A stretch of 40,149 nucleotides of DNA from Ignavibacteriales bacterium (lineage in GTDB: Bacteria; Bacteroidota; Ignavibacteria; UBA10030), in the NCBI GenBank assembly GCA_026390595.1, contig JAPLFQ010000028.1, forward strand, positions 1 to 40,149, in the 5' to 3' direction. The notes below the pieces were generated by a model. The model did not search any database, was not told the DNA's origin, and worked only from the letters and a program-made list of their open reading frames with translations. Each line of letters opens with the position of its first letter. The stretch's first letter is position 1. The position numbers and the translations under genes were made by a program. This document shows positions 23,838 through 33,165 of the stretch, piece by piece.

Positions 23838-23877
23838 ATCCCGGATGATCTGGAAGGTCATTTCAGACATCCGGGAT
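23838..23877 (+). terminator. Strong hairpin after the ligase gene (terminator-like or repeat)
   Basis: ATCCCGGATG (23838-23847) pairs perfectly with CATCCGGGAT (23868-23877), and an inner TCTG/CAGA extends the stem after one bulged base. No T-run follows directly, so it could be a repeat or an RNA-stabilising hairpin instead of a terminator. Confidence 0.5.
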
Positions 23878-23921
23878 TGAGATCTACAATCCCTCCTTTT
23901 ACCACAAACCAACTCACACCC

Positions 23922-26000
23922 ATGACCGAGAATCAACGCACCACACCGTTCGTTCCAGCCGAATCAGATATGCCGGAGTTCACTTTGAGAGCCGTTTTTC
24001 TCGGAGTGGCAATGGCCGTCGTGGTCGGAGCTGCCAATACATATCTTGGTTTGATGGCAGGAATGACAATCGCCGCGACGTACACCACCGCGGTCATCGG
24101 CATGGCCGTCCTTAAAACCATGAAAGGGACGTTGCTTGAAGAAAACACAGCAAGGACCGTAGGGTCGATCGGAGGAAATGTCGCCACCGGCGCCATCTTC
24201 ACGCTGCCTGCGTTCTTCATCTCTTCTGCCTGGCCTCAGTTCTTCACGCTCGAACATTATCTGATCTCAACTGTCGTCCTTATCGTCGCCGGTATCCTCG
24301 GAATCATGTTCGTGACGATCCTGCGTCGTGTTCTTGTCGAGGATGCAGAACTCCCCTTTCCGGAATCCATAGCCGCCTCAGAGATCCACAAGTCGGGACA
24401 AAAAGGGACTCAGAACTCGAAATACCTCTTCGCCGGAATGGGGATCGGGGCGTTTTTCAAAGCGCTCGTGGAATTCAAGTTCATCGCAGGAGGCTGGCAA
24501 CAGATCGTCAGTCTCACGAAGGGGAACCTGCTCCTGCGCGGACCCGGTGTAAACCCAGCGTACTTCGCTGTTGGATACATCATCGGTCCCAAGCTCGGCT
24601 CCCTGAACTTCGCCGGCGGCGTGCTCGCATGGGGACTCCTTACTCCGCTTATCGCATACTTTATCCATCGGGACAACCCCGCGGCTGTCACAGACTGGGT
24701 AGCGGAGTTAACATACGTCTGGAAGAACATCGTGCGGTACATCGCCATCGGCGGAATGCTCGTCGGTGCATTTTACACACTCTACAAGATGCGCAAGAGC
24801 CTCTTCACGGGTATAACAAGATCGTTTTCATACATCAGGAGATCTTCTGCCGGCGAGGCCGGAATCCCCCGGACTGAGCGGGACATCAGCATCCGATGGT
24901 CGCTCCCTGCCATCGGGCTCATCACCGTTCTGATGTTCTTCATCTTCGGTTACTTCACAGCAGCGCCTCTTCCGGCTGCGGCTGCTGCAGTGGTGATGCT
25001 GGTACTTGGCTTCATCTTCGCGGCAGTGTCAGGTTATCTCGTCGGCATCATCGGCGTCAGCAACAATCCAACCAGCGGTCTGACGGTTTCAGTACTTATC
25101 GTTGTTGCTTTCCTGATGGTAGGATTTGGACTAAAGGGAGAAGCCGCGATTGCAGCGGTTCTTGGCGTCGCTGCATTCACCTGCACGAGCGTTTCGGTCG
25201 CGGGCGAAATGATGCAGGATCTGAAGGCGGGGCACATACTGGGATGCACCCCCTGGAAAATGCAGATCGGCGATCTGTTCGGGATCACAGCAGCTGCGTC
25301 AGTAATGTTTCTCATTCTTTCGCTCCTCCACCTCGGCGACATCAAACGTGTCGTGGGGGATGAACTCGAGAAGCTGGAGAAGAGCGGGGTGGCGACGGTC
25401 GTCTACAAAGGAAAGAATCCCGAACTGGCCGGCAAACAATACAGGATCAATGACATCAGGCTTCTCGAGCCTGAGCAACAAAATGAGATCCTCGGCGCAC
25501 AGGCAGGGTTCGGCGGGGAGAAACTTCCGGCCCCTCAGGCAAGCCTGATGGCCGTCGTTGGACGCGGCATTGTCGAGGCAAAAACCGAACTGATCCTTAT
25601 CATTGTCGGCATGTTCATGGGATGCGCGTTGATCATGATGCAAGTGAAGAGTCCCATGCTTATCAGTGTCGGCATGTACCTCCCCATCGACACCACGTTC
25701 GCCATTTTCCTCGGCGGCATGATGAAAGGGCTGGTGGACAAGATCGCGGCGAAGAGGTCAATAGAAGGAGAGCGCAAAGAGAGCATGGACAACGTGGGCA
25801 TACTGATTGCCTCGGGTTTGATCGCGGGTGAAGCGTTGCTCGGATTGCTGTTCGCGGGACTCGCATTTGCTGACATCAAGCTCTTCAAGGTCTTCGACTC
25901 CCCTTCGTACCTGGTAAGCTTGATTGGCATCGTCTTGATCGGGTACTTCATGACTCGGGCTTCGCTGAGTTCAGTTGAGGGGCCGAAGAAGCTACCCTAA
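23922..26000 (+). CDS. OPT family oligopeptide (or metal-chelate) transporter
   Basis: An inner-membrane protein of ~692 residues from the ATG at 23922; a TTG at 23877 would add 15 unlikely residues. There are about 14-16 hydrophobic segments. OPT landmarks include 'EFTLRAVFLGVAMAVVVGAAN', 'NTYLGLMAGMTIAATY', 'GSIGGNVATGAIFTLPAFF', 'AELPFPESIAASEIHKSGQKG', 'GVSNNPTSGLTVS' and 'GCTPWKMQIGDLFG'. A soluble stretch near residues 470-540 is charged. Bacterial members are believed to take up peptides, or metals bound to chelators, using the proton gradient; the substrate is not predictable. It is followed by a perfect terminator. Confidence 0.92.
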   Translation: MTENQRTTPFVPAESDMPEFTLRAVFLGVAMAVVVGAANTYLGLMAGMTIAATYTTAVIGMAVLKTMKGTLLEENTARTVGSIGGNVATGAIFTLPAFFISSAWPQFFTLEHYLISTVVLIVAGILGIMFVTILRRVLVEDAELPFPESIAASEIHKSGQKGTQNSKYLFAGMGIGAFFKALVEFKFIAGGWQQIVSLTKGNLLLRGPGVNPAYFAVGYIIGPKLGSLNFAGGVLAWGLLTPLIAYFIHRDNPAAVTDWVAELTYVWKNIVRYIAIGGMLVGAFYTLYKMRKSLFTGITRSFSYIRRSSAGEAGIPRTERDISIRWSLPAIGLITVLMFFIFGYFTAAPLPAAAAAVVMLVLGFIFAAVSGYLVGIIGVSNNPTSGLTVSVLIVVAFLMVGFGLKGEAAIAAVLGVAAFTCTSVSVAGEMMQDLKAGHILGCTPWKMQIGDLFGITAAASVMFLILSLLHLGDIKRVVGDELEKLEKSGVATVVYKGKNPELAGKQYRINDIRLLEPEQQNEILGAQAGFGGEKLPAPQASLMAVVGRGIVEAKTELILIIVGMFMGCALIMMQVKSPMLISVGMYLPIDTTFAIFLGGMMKGLVDKIAAKRSIEGERKESMDNVGILIASGLIAGEALLGLLFAGLAFADIKLFKVFDSPSYLVSLIGIVLIGYFMTRASLSSVEGPKKLP

Positions 26001-26019
26001 ATGCAGCAGATCCACGAAT

Positions 26020-26047
26020 GAAGAAGCCCCGTTAGCGGGGCTTCTTC
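26020..26047 (+). terminator. Perfect terminator of the OPT transporter gene
   Basis: GAAGAAGCCCCG (26020-26031), loop TTAG, CGGGGCTTCTTC (26036-26047), then GTTTC. It is a 12-bp perfect stem placed 20 bases after the stop. Confidence 0.9.
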
Positions 26048-26344
26048 GTTTCAACTGCGGGATATTCTCCCGGGTGCATCGAGGTGCAAACGGATGGCTG
26101 AGGATACCGGGATTCGAGCACATCAGAAGCAATGCCTTGATGAAAACGTCGCACCGGCCGACGATTCCATCCGTCAAATCCTTCAATTCTCCTATTCGCG
26201 ATCAAAGTGAAAAGACGTGTTCACAATCGGGAATGCCGATTCCCCTACACTTGTTGATTTTGCAGATTTGTTTCGTAAATTCAACTTGATTTCTCACCTG
26301 ATTGCCAGCAGCCTATCAACCCTGCTTTCGATAAACGCGACACT
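26048..26344. other. Upstream region of gatE, no gene seen
   Basis: About 300 bases with no convincing frame. A T-rich stretch near 26250-26290 (TTGTTGATTTTGCAG, then CGTAAATTC) is the likeliest promoter area for gatE-gatD, but no pair of boxes fits well enough to call. Confidence 0.35.
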
Positions 26345-28258
26345 ATGACCTTCAAGCCGTTCAACGAGATGACTGAAAGCGACTATGCTGCTGTCGGCTT
26401 CAAGTCAGGACTCGAAATCCATCAGCAACTGCTCACCAAGAAAAAACTCTTCTGCCGCTGCCCTGCGGGCCTGTACAGCGATTCTTTCAACGCCGAAATT
26501 CTCCGCCACATGCGTCCCACCCTCTCCGAACTGGGCGAGTACGATGGCACGGCACTGATGGAGTTCAAGACCAGGAAAGAGATCATTTACCAGATCAACC
26601 GCGCAACCGTCTGCACATACGAAATGGACGATACGCCCCCCTTCGAATTGAACGACGAGGCACTCGATATCGCCCTTGAGGTGGGCCTGTTATACGGCTG
26701 CGCAATGGTGGACGAGATCCACATCGCCAGAAAACAATATCTGGATGGCAGCATACCAACCGGCTTTCAACGCACTACCATAGTGGGAGTCGACGGCAGC
26801 ATCCCCTACAAGGACCGGCGGATCAACATTGTCCAGCTAGGTCTTGAAGAAGATGCATGCCGGGAAGTGAGCGATACAGGCCATCTCCGGGTCTATCTCA
26901 CAGACCGCCTTGGAATGCCGCTGATCGAGTCGGTCACTGCCCCAGAAATGCGCACCCCTCAGGAAGTCGCCGAAGTGGCCGACATCCTCCGCAAACTTGT
27001 GAGGAGCACAGGCAAGGTGCGCACAGGGATTGGCGCAGCGCGGCAGGATGTGAACGTGAGCGTCACGGGCGGCACTCGTATCGAAATCAAAGGCGTCCCG
27101 CGCATCCCCAATATTCCCCTTCTCACCTACCACGAGGCGATGAGACAATACAATCTGCTCCGCCTGAGAGACGAACTCCATCGCCGCGGCATCACGAAAG
27201 AGACCTTCTCTTCGAAGACCGAAGAAGTAACAAAACTGCTGCGCAAGACCCGCTATCAACCGTTGAAGAACGCAATCACCGAAGGATTAAAAGTTCATTG
27301 TGTCCTCCTCAGGGGTTTCAAGGGTCTGCTCCGTTGGCAAACGCAGACTGATACGTTCTTCTCGCGTGAGATCTCCGACCGGGTGCGCGTCATCTCATGT
27401 CTTACCACCCTTCCGAATATTGTGCATTCGGACAGCCCTTCTGAGACACTCGCCTCCTCCGAATGGCAGCTGCTGAAGAAATCCGCCGGCGCGACAGACG
27501 ATGACACCATCGTCCTCGTCTGGGGAAGCAAGCAGGACGTGACATCGGGGGCTGCAGAAATCGTCATTCGAGCGAGGGAAGCCGCGATCGGAATTCCCTC
27601 CGAAACACGCCAGGCACTCCGCGATGGCACGAACGGCTTTGAGCGAATTCTCCCCGGTGCGGATCGCATGTACCCGGACACAGATCTCCCACCCCGCAGA
27701 ATCACTCAGGCGCACCTCTCAACCATCAGAACCTCCGTGCCTGCGCCCTTCTGGGACAACGAGTCGTGGTACAGATCGCTCAGCATTCCGGCTGACGTCA
27801 TCGAACCACTCAGCTACTCCCCCCTTGCGCCTCTTTTCGCGGCAGCTGTGAAAGAGTGGAAACTGCCTCCTACGCTTGTCGCCGTCACATTGATCCAGTT
27901 GCCCAAACGTGTCGCGAAGGCTATCGGACGACGTGTCACTTTCTCAATCGACACCATGCGGGAACTTCTCCTTGCACACAAAGACGGCTTGCTCGCGCGG
28001 GAGGGCTTTCTGGGTGTCCTCATGCATGCGGCCCGGGGTCACGAGTTCGCGAGAACCTCACTGTATAGGATTTCGGACGAAGAGTTGACCGCGTTGATCG
28101 ATCGCACCAGGCACGAACTTTCGGAAGTCACATTGCGTCACCCTGAAAACGAACACAATGTGCTTATGGGAATGGTCATGAATCGGATACGCGGAAAGGT
28201 GAACGGAAGATCATTGTCGGAGAATATTCTCGGGAACGGTGCGGAGGAACGGCGATGA
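26345..28258 (+). CDS. gatE: Glu-tRNA(Gln) amidotransferase subunit E (archaeal type)
   Basis: A 637-residue cytoplasmic enzyme. With GatD it converts Glu-tRNA(Gln) to Gln-tRNA(Gln): GatE binds and phosphorylates the misacylated tRNA and GatD supplies ammonia. The opening 'GLEIHQQLLTKKKLFCRCP' is the GatB/GatE signature with zinc-site cysteines. The block 'MEFKTRKEIIYQIN ... TVCTYEMDDTPP' and 'IEIKGVPRIPNIP' follow the GatE line, not GatB. An AspRS-like (GAD) insertion begins near 'VHCVLLRGFKGLL' (~320-430); GatB lacks it. The C-terminal helical/tail part is present ('GVLMHAARG', 'VLMGMVMNRIRGKVNG'). The length agrees with archaeal GatE (about 620-635). Its stop overlaps the gatD ATG by four bases. 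GatDE is generally described as archaeal, so its presence in an otherwise bacterial window is notable. Confidence 0.94.
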   Translation: MTFKPFNEMTESDYAAVGFKSGLEIHQQLLTKKKLFCRCPAGLYSDSFNAEILRHMRPTLSELGEYDGTALMEFKTRKEIIYQINRATVCTYEMDDTPPFELNDEALDIALEVGLLYGCAMVDEIHIARKQYLDGSIPTGFQRTTIVGVDGSIPYKDRRINIVQLGLEEDACREVSDTGHLRVYLTDRLGMPLIESVTAPEMRTPQEVAEVADILRKLVRSTGKVRTGIGAARQDVNVSVTGGTRIEIKGVPRIPNIPLLTYHEAMRQYNLLRLRDELHRRGITKETFSSKTEEVTKLLRKTRYQPLKNAITEGLKVHCVLLRGFKGLLRWQTQTDTFFSREISDRVRVISCLTTLPNIVHSDSPSETLASSEWQLLKKSAGATDDDTIVLVWGSKQDVTSGAAEIVIRAREAAIGIPSETRQALRDGTNGFERILPGADRMYPDTDLPPRRITQAHLSTIRTSVPAPFWDNESWYRSLSIPADVIEPLSYSPLAPLFAAAVKEWKLPPTLVAVTLIQLPKRVAKAIGRRVTFSIDTMRELLLAHKDGLLAREGFLGVLMHAARGHEFARTSLYRISDEELTALIDRTRHELSEVTLRHPENEHNVLMGMVMNRIRGKVNGRSLSENILGNGAEERR

Positions 28259-29643
28259 CTACAACCGACAACTATCGAGGTTATCGCGGCGAGGCGCTTG
28301 ATACGCTCAAATCGTACAATGCGGAGGTGTGGAGCGATGTCGAGATCAAAACCGTGAGTGGGTCATTCACTGGCATCGTACTCCCCCGGTCCGAAACTGC
28401 GGACCCGCACCATATCGTTGTGAAGCTTCGGAGCGGTTACAATGTCGGAGTGGCTGCGGCCAGCGTTCAATCGATTCAGGTGCAAGGGCGCAAAGAGGCA
28501 CACTACAAAATCCCGGAGAAGGACTTTCCGTACGATCCTGCGAAACCCCGCGTGAAACTCTTCGGGACTGGCGGAACAATTGCCAGCCGCTTGGATTACC
28601 GGACCGGCGCAGTCATCCCGGCCTTCTCCCCCGGCGAACTCTACGGGTCAGTCCCCGAGCTCGCAGACATCTGCAATCTCGAAACACAGAAACTCTATGG
28701 TGTTTTCAGTGAGAACATGGGACCCGAACAGTGGATCGGAACCGCCCAGGCAATCGGCCAGGAAATCGAAAAAGGAGTTCAGGGAATCGTCATCGGCCAT
28801 GGAACCGATACGATGCATCATACGGCTGCGATTCTCTCTTTTATGGTGCAAAACTCACCGGTGCCAATTGTCATGGTGGGCTCGCAGCGATCAAGCGATC
28901 GGCCCTCCTCTGATGCCGCACTCAATCTCATGCACAGCGTGAAGACCGCGGCGGAAAGCGATATCGCCGAGGTCACAGTCTGCATGTTCGGCCCTACATC
29001 CGATCAGTACGGCCTTCTTCATCGCGGGACCCGTGTCAGGAAGATGCATTCGAGCTACCGGTCAACGTTCCGCACAATCGGAGACATCCCCATTGCAATG
29101 GTCAGCCGCGACGCCATTACGCCGTTGCGCCAGGACTACCTGCGCCGGAGGGCCGACAAGAACGTACGGGTGAATACAGCGTTCGAAGAGAAAGTCAGTA
29201 TTGTGTACTACTACCCGAACATGAAGCCCGACATCATTGACTCGCTCATCGACAATGATTACAGAGGTATTATCATTGCAGGAACCGGATTGGGGCACGT
29301 CAACAAACCGCTCTATCCAGCACTGAAGCGGGCACACGAGAAAAATATCGCTGTATTCATGACGGTCCAGACTCTCTGGGGCTACGTGCAGATGTACGTG
29401 TACGACACCGGACGTGACATGATGGAACTCGGCGTCATACCGTCAGCAAACATGTTACCGGAGGTCGCTTATGTGAAACTCGGCTGGGCCCTCGGCCAAA
29501 CGCAGGATCTCGCCAAAGTCCGTGAAATCATGTTGACTCCGATTGCGGGAGAAATCACCGAGCGCGAACCGAGCAACGGGTATCTGATTTTTCAGGGCGG
29601 CATCCCCGAAGTGGAAGAATTTATTTCCCGGTATCGAAAGTAG
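28255..29643 (+). CDS. gatD: Glu-tRNA(Gln) amidotransferase subunit D (asparaginase-like glutaminase)
   Basis: A 462-residue glutaminase subunit of GatDE. Residues ~1-85 form the GatD N-terminal beta-barrel ('AEVWSDVEIKTVSGSFTGIVLPRSE'). The asparaginase-like domain follows, with the catalytic Thr in GTGGTIAS (Thr105/Thr108 region), the second motif HGTDT (182-186), the Lys/Ser-rich 'GSQRSSDRPSSDAALNLMHS', and the C-terminal 'TQTLWGYVQM'-type dimer region. The N-terminal domain, the length and the coupling to gatE separate it from simple type I asparaginases of about 330 residues. The ammonia it frees from Gln or Asn is passed to GatE. The start ATG overlaps the gatE stop (ATGA), so the two are translationally coupled. 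Confidence 0.93.
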   Translation: MTTTDNYRGYRGEALDTLKSYNAEVWSDVEIKTVSGSFTGIVLPRSETADPHHIVVKLRSGYNVGVAAASVQSIQVQGRKEAHYKIPEKDFPYDPAKPRVKLFGTGGTIASRLDYRTGAVIPAFSPGELYGSVPELADICNLETQKLYGVFSENMGPEQWIGTAQAIGQEIEKGVQGIVIGHGTDTMHHTAAILSFMVQNSPVPIVMVGSQRSSDRPSSDAALNLMHSVKTAAESDIAEVTVCMFGPTSDQYGLLHRGTRVRKMHSSYRSTFRTIGDIPIAMVSRDAITPLRQDYLRRRADKNVRVNTAFEEKVSIVYYYPNMKPDIIDSLIDNDYRGIIIAGTGLGHVNKPLYPALKRAHEKNIAVFMTVQTLWGYVQMYVYDTGRDMMELGVIPSANMLPEVAYVKLGWALGQTQDLAKVREIMLTPIAGEITEREPSNGYLIFQGGIPEVEEFISRYRK

Positions 29644-29758
29644 ATCATTCGTTTGATCATCGCGTAGTTCGCCCCTGCTTGATGAATCCCTTCTTCCTAC
29701 CAGGGTCAATTTATCTGACATAGCTCGCTTGAGGCGACACGACGAGGCAATTCTCATT

Positions 29759-29789
29759 TTTGATTTTATTCAATTTCTTCTTATATTTG
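29759..29789 (+). promoter_or_regulatory. Bacteroidota-type -33/-7 promoter of the pdh genes
   Basis: TTTG (29759-29762), a 19-base spacer and TATATTTG (29782-29789) match the known Bacteroidota consensus (TTTG-N19-TAnnTTTG) exactly. The pdhA ATG is 52 bases further on, leaving a short leader. Confidence 0.8.
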
Positions 29790-29841
29790 TGGCAGTGTAC
29801 TAAAGAATCTACGACTGTCAATTCGAAGTGAAAAAAGCATA

Positions 29842-30873
29842 ATGAAAAGTACTGCAGCGGTCGCTCCGAAACAAAGCCACTCGAAATTGCTCGGCCTGTC
29901 ACGCGAAACCCTCCTCAGTTGGTACGATGACATGCTCCTTGTTCGCCGATTCGAGGAAAAGTGCGCCCAACTTTATGGGATGGGCAAGATTATGGGATTC
30001 TGCCATCTTTACAACGGCCAGGAGGCGGTGTCAACGGGGGCCATCAAGGGGGCACTCAATCCGGATGACTACGTCATCACCGCATACAGGGATCACGGGC
30101 AGGCGATTTCCAAGGGCGTTGACCCGAAAGCTATCCTGGCAGAGCTGCTCGGCAAGTATACCGGTACAACGAAGGGAAAAGGCGGGTCAATGCATATCTT
30201 TGACCGTGCAACGAACTTTCTTGGCGGACACGCGATCATCGGCGGACACATACCACTTGCCTCCGGCGTCGGTTTCGCCATCAAGTACCGCGGTGAAAAG
30301 AAGGTGTGCCTCTGCTTCATGGGGGACGGAGCAACCAATATCGGCGCCTTTCACGAGGCCCTGAATCTGGCGGGACTCTGGAAACTCCCGGTCATTTTCA
30401 TCATTGAAAACAACAAGTACGCGATGGGTACAGCGGTCGAGCGGTCTTCTGCAGTCCAGGATCTTCACAAGAAAGCGATTGCCTACAACATCCCGAGCGA
30501 AGTTGTGAACGGGATGGATGTCCTCGAAATATATCAGAAAGTGAAAGTGGCTGCAGATCGGGCCCGAACCACGTATGAGCCCACTCTCCTCGAGATAGAA
30601 ACGTATCGCTTTCGCGGTCATTCGATGTCCGATCCGGTTCATGGCGTTTATCGCTCAAAAGACGAAGTCGAGAGACTGAAGCAATCAGACCCCATCCTTC
30701 TGTTCGGCGAGACACTGAAAGAAGAGGGCGTCATCACAGAGCAATTTATTGACGAAGCCGAACAACGCATCAAATCAATTGTCGAAGAGTGCGTCGAATT
30801 CGCTGAGAACAGCCCGGAACCCCCCATTGAGGAACTTTGGAAAGATGTCTACATCGAAGGGAAGGGGGAATAA
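29842..30873 (+). CDS. pdhA: Pyruvate dehydrogenase E1 component, alpha subunit
   Basis: A 343-residue thiamine-diphosphate-dependent decarboxylase subunit; E1 takes CO2 off pyruvate and passes the acetyl group to the lipoyl arm of E2. The ThDP/Mg motif runs from GDGATN (161-166) to ENN (189-191). The substrate loop includes 'YRDHGQAISKG' and 'GKGGSMHIF', and 'FRGHSMSDPVHGVYR' is the conserved E1-alpha loop. The length is typical of the alpha2beta2 type. It is the first gene of a pdhA-pdhB-pdhC operon, with pdhB three bases after its stop, and has a consensus promoter upstream. Confidence 0.95.
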   Translation: MKSTAAVAPKQSHSKLLGLSRETLLSWYDDMLLVRRFEEKCAQLYGMGKIMGFCHLYNGQEAVSTGAIKGALNPDDYVITAYRDHGQAISKGVDPKAILAELLGKYTGTTKGKGGSMHIFDRATNFLGGHAIIGGHIPLASGVGFAIKYRGEKKVCLCFMGDGATNIGAFHEALNLAGLWKLPVIFIIENNKYAMGTAVERSSAVQDLHKKAIAYNIPSEVVNGMDVLEIYQKVKVAADRARTTYEPTLLEIETYRFRGHSMSDPVHGVYRSKDEVERLKQSDPILLFGETLKEEGVITEQFIDEAEQRIKSIVEECVEFAENSPEPPIEELWKDVYIEGKGE

Positions 30874-30876
30874 CTC

Positions 30877-31863
30877 ATGGCCATTGTGAGTTTGCGTGAA
30901 GCGATCAACCAGGCAATCGACGAGGAAATGGCTCGTGATGAGCGGGTATTCCTCATGGGCGAAGAAGTAGCGAACTATCAAGGGGCATACAAAGTGAGTC
31001 AGGGGTTGTTGCAGAAGTGGGGGGCCAAGCGCATCGTTGACACACCGATTGCGGAAGCCGGGTTTGCCGGCGTTGGGGTCGGCGCCGCGATGGTGGGACT
31101 TCGACCGATTGTGGAGTTCATGACGTGGAACTTCTCGCTTGTCGCGTATGACCAGATTGTCAACAACGCCGCCAAGATGCTCTCCATGTCGGGCGGAAAC
31201 TTCCACGTCCCCATCGTTTTCCGGGGACCGGGCGGAGCCGCACACGGGCTCGGAGCGACTCATTCGCAGGCGCTCGAATCGATCTATGCGCACTTTCCCG
31301 GGCTCAAAGTTGTCATGCCTTCAAACTGCAAGGACGCCAAAGGGTTGCTCAAAACGTCGATCCGGGATGATAATCCGATCGTCTTCATCGAGAGCGAAGT
31401 CATGTATGGAGACAAGGGGGAGATTCCGGACGGCGAATACACGATCCCTCTGGGAGTCGGCGAGATCAAGAAGGAAGGCAAGGACCTGACTATCGTTTCG
31501 TGGTCGAAGATCCTGGCACTCGTCGTTCTCAAGGCCGTGGATGTTCTGCAGGAAGAGCTTAACATAAGTATCGAGGTGATTGATCCGCGCACGATCAGGC
31601 CGATGGACTATGACATCATCGTTAATTCGGTGAAGAAGACCAACCGGCTCGTGATTGTGGAAGAAGGCTGGCCCTTCGCAGGCGTTGGCGCCCAGATTTC
31701 ACATGAAATCTCCTCCAGAGCCTTCGACTATCTCGATGCACCTGTTGAGCGGGTGACTCAGGAAGATGTTCCGCTCCCGTACGCACACGATCTGGAGAAA
31801 TTCTCCATCCCCAATCTCGATAAAATCAGGACAGCGGTTAAAAAGGTTCTTTACATAGACTGA
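30877..31863 (+). CDS. pdhB: Pyruvate dehydrogenase E1 component, beta subunit
   Basis: A 328-residue partner of PdhA. It has the transketolase central and C-terminal domains: 'REAINQAIDEEMARDERVFLMGE', 'DTPIAEAGFAGVGVGAAMVGLRPI', 'GPGGAAHGLGATHSQALES', and 'EVIDPRTIRPMDYD'. Together with PdhA it forms the alpha2beta2 E1 enzyme. It starts three bases after pdhA with GGGGGA upstream and is followed by pdhC after 18 bases. Confidence 0.95.
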   Translation: MAIVSLREAINQAIDEEMARDERVFLMGEEVANYQGAYKVSQGLLQKWGAKRIVDTPIAEAGFAGVGVGAAMVGLRPIVEFMTWNFSLVAYDQIVNNAAKMLSMSGGNFHVPIVFRGPGGAAHGLGATHSQALESIYAHFPGLKVVMPSNCKDAKGLLKTSIRDDNPIVFIESEVMYGDKGEIPDGEYTIPLGVGEIKKEGKDLTIVSWSKILALVVLKAVDVLQEELNISIEVIDPRTIRPMDYDIIVNSVKKTNRLVIVEEGWPFAGVGAQISHEISSRAFDYLDAPVERVTQEDVPLPYAHDLEKFSIPNLDKIRTAVKKVLYID

Positions 31864-31881
31864 TCCCACAAAGGCAATTCC

Positions 31882-33087
31882 ATGGCAACGAAAATCATGA
31901 TGCCGAAGCTGAGTGACACGATGGAAGAAGGTGTCATCCTGAAGTGGCTTCGGAAAGAAGGGGATAAGATCAAGCAGGGCGAGATCATCGCCGAAATTGA
32001 ATCGGACAAAGCCGACATGGAACTCGAGGCGTATGATTCCGGGTTCCTCCGCAAGATCGTCGTTGCCGAGGGAGGAAAGGCTCCCATCGGCGGACTGATA
32101 GCAATTATTGGCGGAGTTGATGAAGACATCACTCCCCTCCTCTCAGGGAACGCTCCTGTTCCTGCACCGAACAAAGCCGACAAAACGGCTCCCCCCATCC
32201 TGGCTTCCGTTTCGTCCACTACGGTTGCCGGTCAGCCGACGGACGGGAAGACCAAAGCGTCCCCTCTCGCCAGACGCCTGGCGGTCGAGAAGAAGATCGA
32301 TCTTTCACGCGTTTCAGGCAGCGGACCTCAGGGACGTGTCATAAAGCGTGATCTTGAAGGGCTATCCGGGACAATCGCGGCACCAGCTTCACGTCCGATT
32401 ATCCCCGGAACGACAGAAGATGTCGATCTCTCCCCCATCCGGAAAACCATTGCTAAGCGGATGGCGGAAAGCAAAGTTACCGCACCGCACTTCTATGAGA
32501 CCATAGAGGTCGATATGGATCCCGCCATGACGTTCCGGGACCAGATCAATGCCGTGACGGAACTCAAACTGAGCTTCACCGACATCGTTATTAAAGCAAC
32601 AGCAACCGCGCTGATGAAACATCCATATGTCAACGCCACTTTCCTTGGTGACAAGATGCGCCAGTATCATTTTGCGCACATCGGCATTGCGGTTGCACTC
32701 GAGGAAGGTCTTGTGACGCCCATTCTGCGCAACTGTGAGCAGAAAAAACTAGACCAGATCAACGCAGAGTTGCGCGATCTCGCAGACAGAGCCCGATCCC
32801 GGAAACTCAAACCCGAGGAGTACACCGGCGCGACGTTCACGATCAGCAATCTCGGCATGTTCGGCGTTGAGCAGTTTGCAGCAATCGTCAATCCGCCTGA
32901 GGGGGGAATCCTGGCAGTCGGGACAATCGTCGAAAAACCTGTTGTGAAAAATGGGCAGATTGTCATCGGCCATACGATGAAGATGACACTTTCCGCCGAT
33001 CACAGGATCATTGACGGGGCTGTTGCTGCCCGCTTCCTGCAGGATCTCAAGAAGATCGTGGAGAATCCTGCTTCACTTACTCTTTGA
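31882..33087 (+). CDS. pdhC: Dihydrolipoamide acetyltransferase, E2 of pyruvate dehydrogenase
   Basis: A 401-residue core subunit that carries the acetyl group from E1 to CoA. There is one lipoyl domain (~1-80) with the lipoylated Lys43 in ESDKADM. A linker is followed by the E1/E3-binding domain (~128-160: 'SPLARRLAVEKKIDLSRVSG'). The catalytic domain (~185-401) ends with the His374/Asp378 pair in 'DHRIIDG'. The single lipoyl domain is the common short form. No E3 (dihydrolipoamide dehydrogenase) gene follows; it must be encoded elsewhere or shared with another complex. A perfect terminator ends the operon 26 bases after the stop. Confidence 0.95.
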   Translation: MATKIMMPKLSDTMEEGVILKWLRKEGDKIKQGEIIAEIESDKADMELEAYDSGFLRKIVVAEGGKAPIGGLIAIIGGVDEDITPLLSGNAPVPAPNKADKTAPPILASVSSTTVAGQPTDGKTKASPLARRLAVEKKIDLSRVSGSGPQGRVIKRDLEGLSGTIAAPASRPIIPGTTEDVDLSPIRKTIAKRMAESKVTAPHFYETIEVDMDPAMTFRDQINAVTELKLSFTDIVIKATATALMKHPYVNATFLGDKMRQYHFAHIGIAVALEEGLVTPILRNCEQKKLDQINAELRDLADRARSRKLKPEEYTGATFTISNLGMFGVEQFAAIVNPPEGGILAVGTIVEKPVVKNGQIVIGHTMKMTLSADHRIIDGAVAARFLQDLKKIVENPASLTL

Positions 33088-33112
33088 TCGTTCGCACGAG
33101 GCACAATTTGCC

Positions 33113-33147
33113 CAAGAGAACCCGGCCACTGTCGGGTTCTCTTGTTT
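33113..33147 (+). terminator. Terminator of the pdh operon
   Basis: CAAGAGAACCCG (33113-33124), an eight-base loop and CGGGTTCTCTTG (33133-33144), then TTT. It separates pdhC from the ECF transporter genes. Confidence 0.9.
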
Positions 33148-33165
33148 CATCAGATTAGGATACTC

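Noticed and set aside
26345-28258. Reading the gene as GatB of GatCAB
   Set aside because: The AspRS-like insertion, the length of 637 residues and the coupled gatD gene all fit GatE. No gatA or gatC is adjacent.
28255-29643. Reading the gene as a plain L-asparaginase
   Set aside because: The extra N-terminal barrel, the length and the overlap with gatE mark it as GatD.
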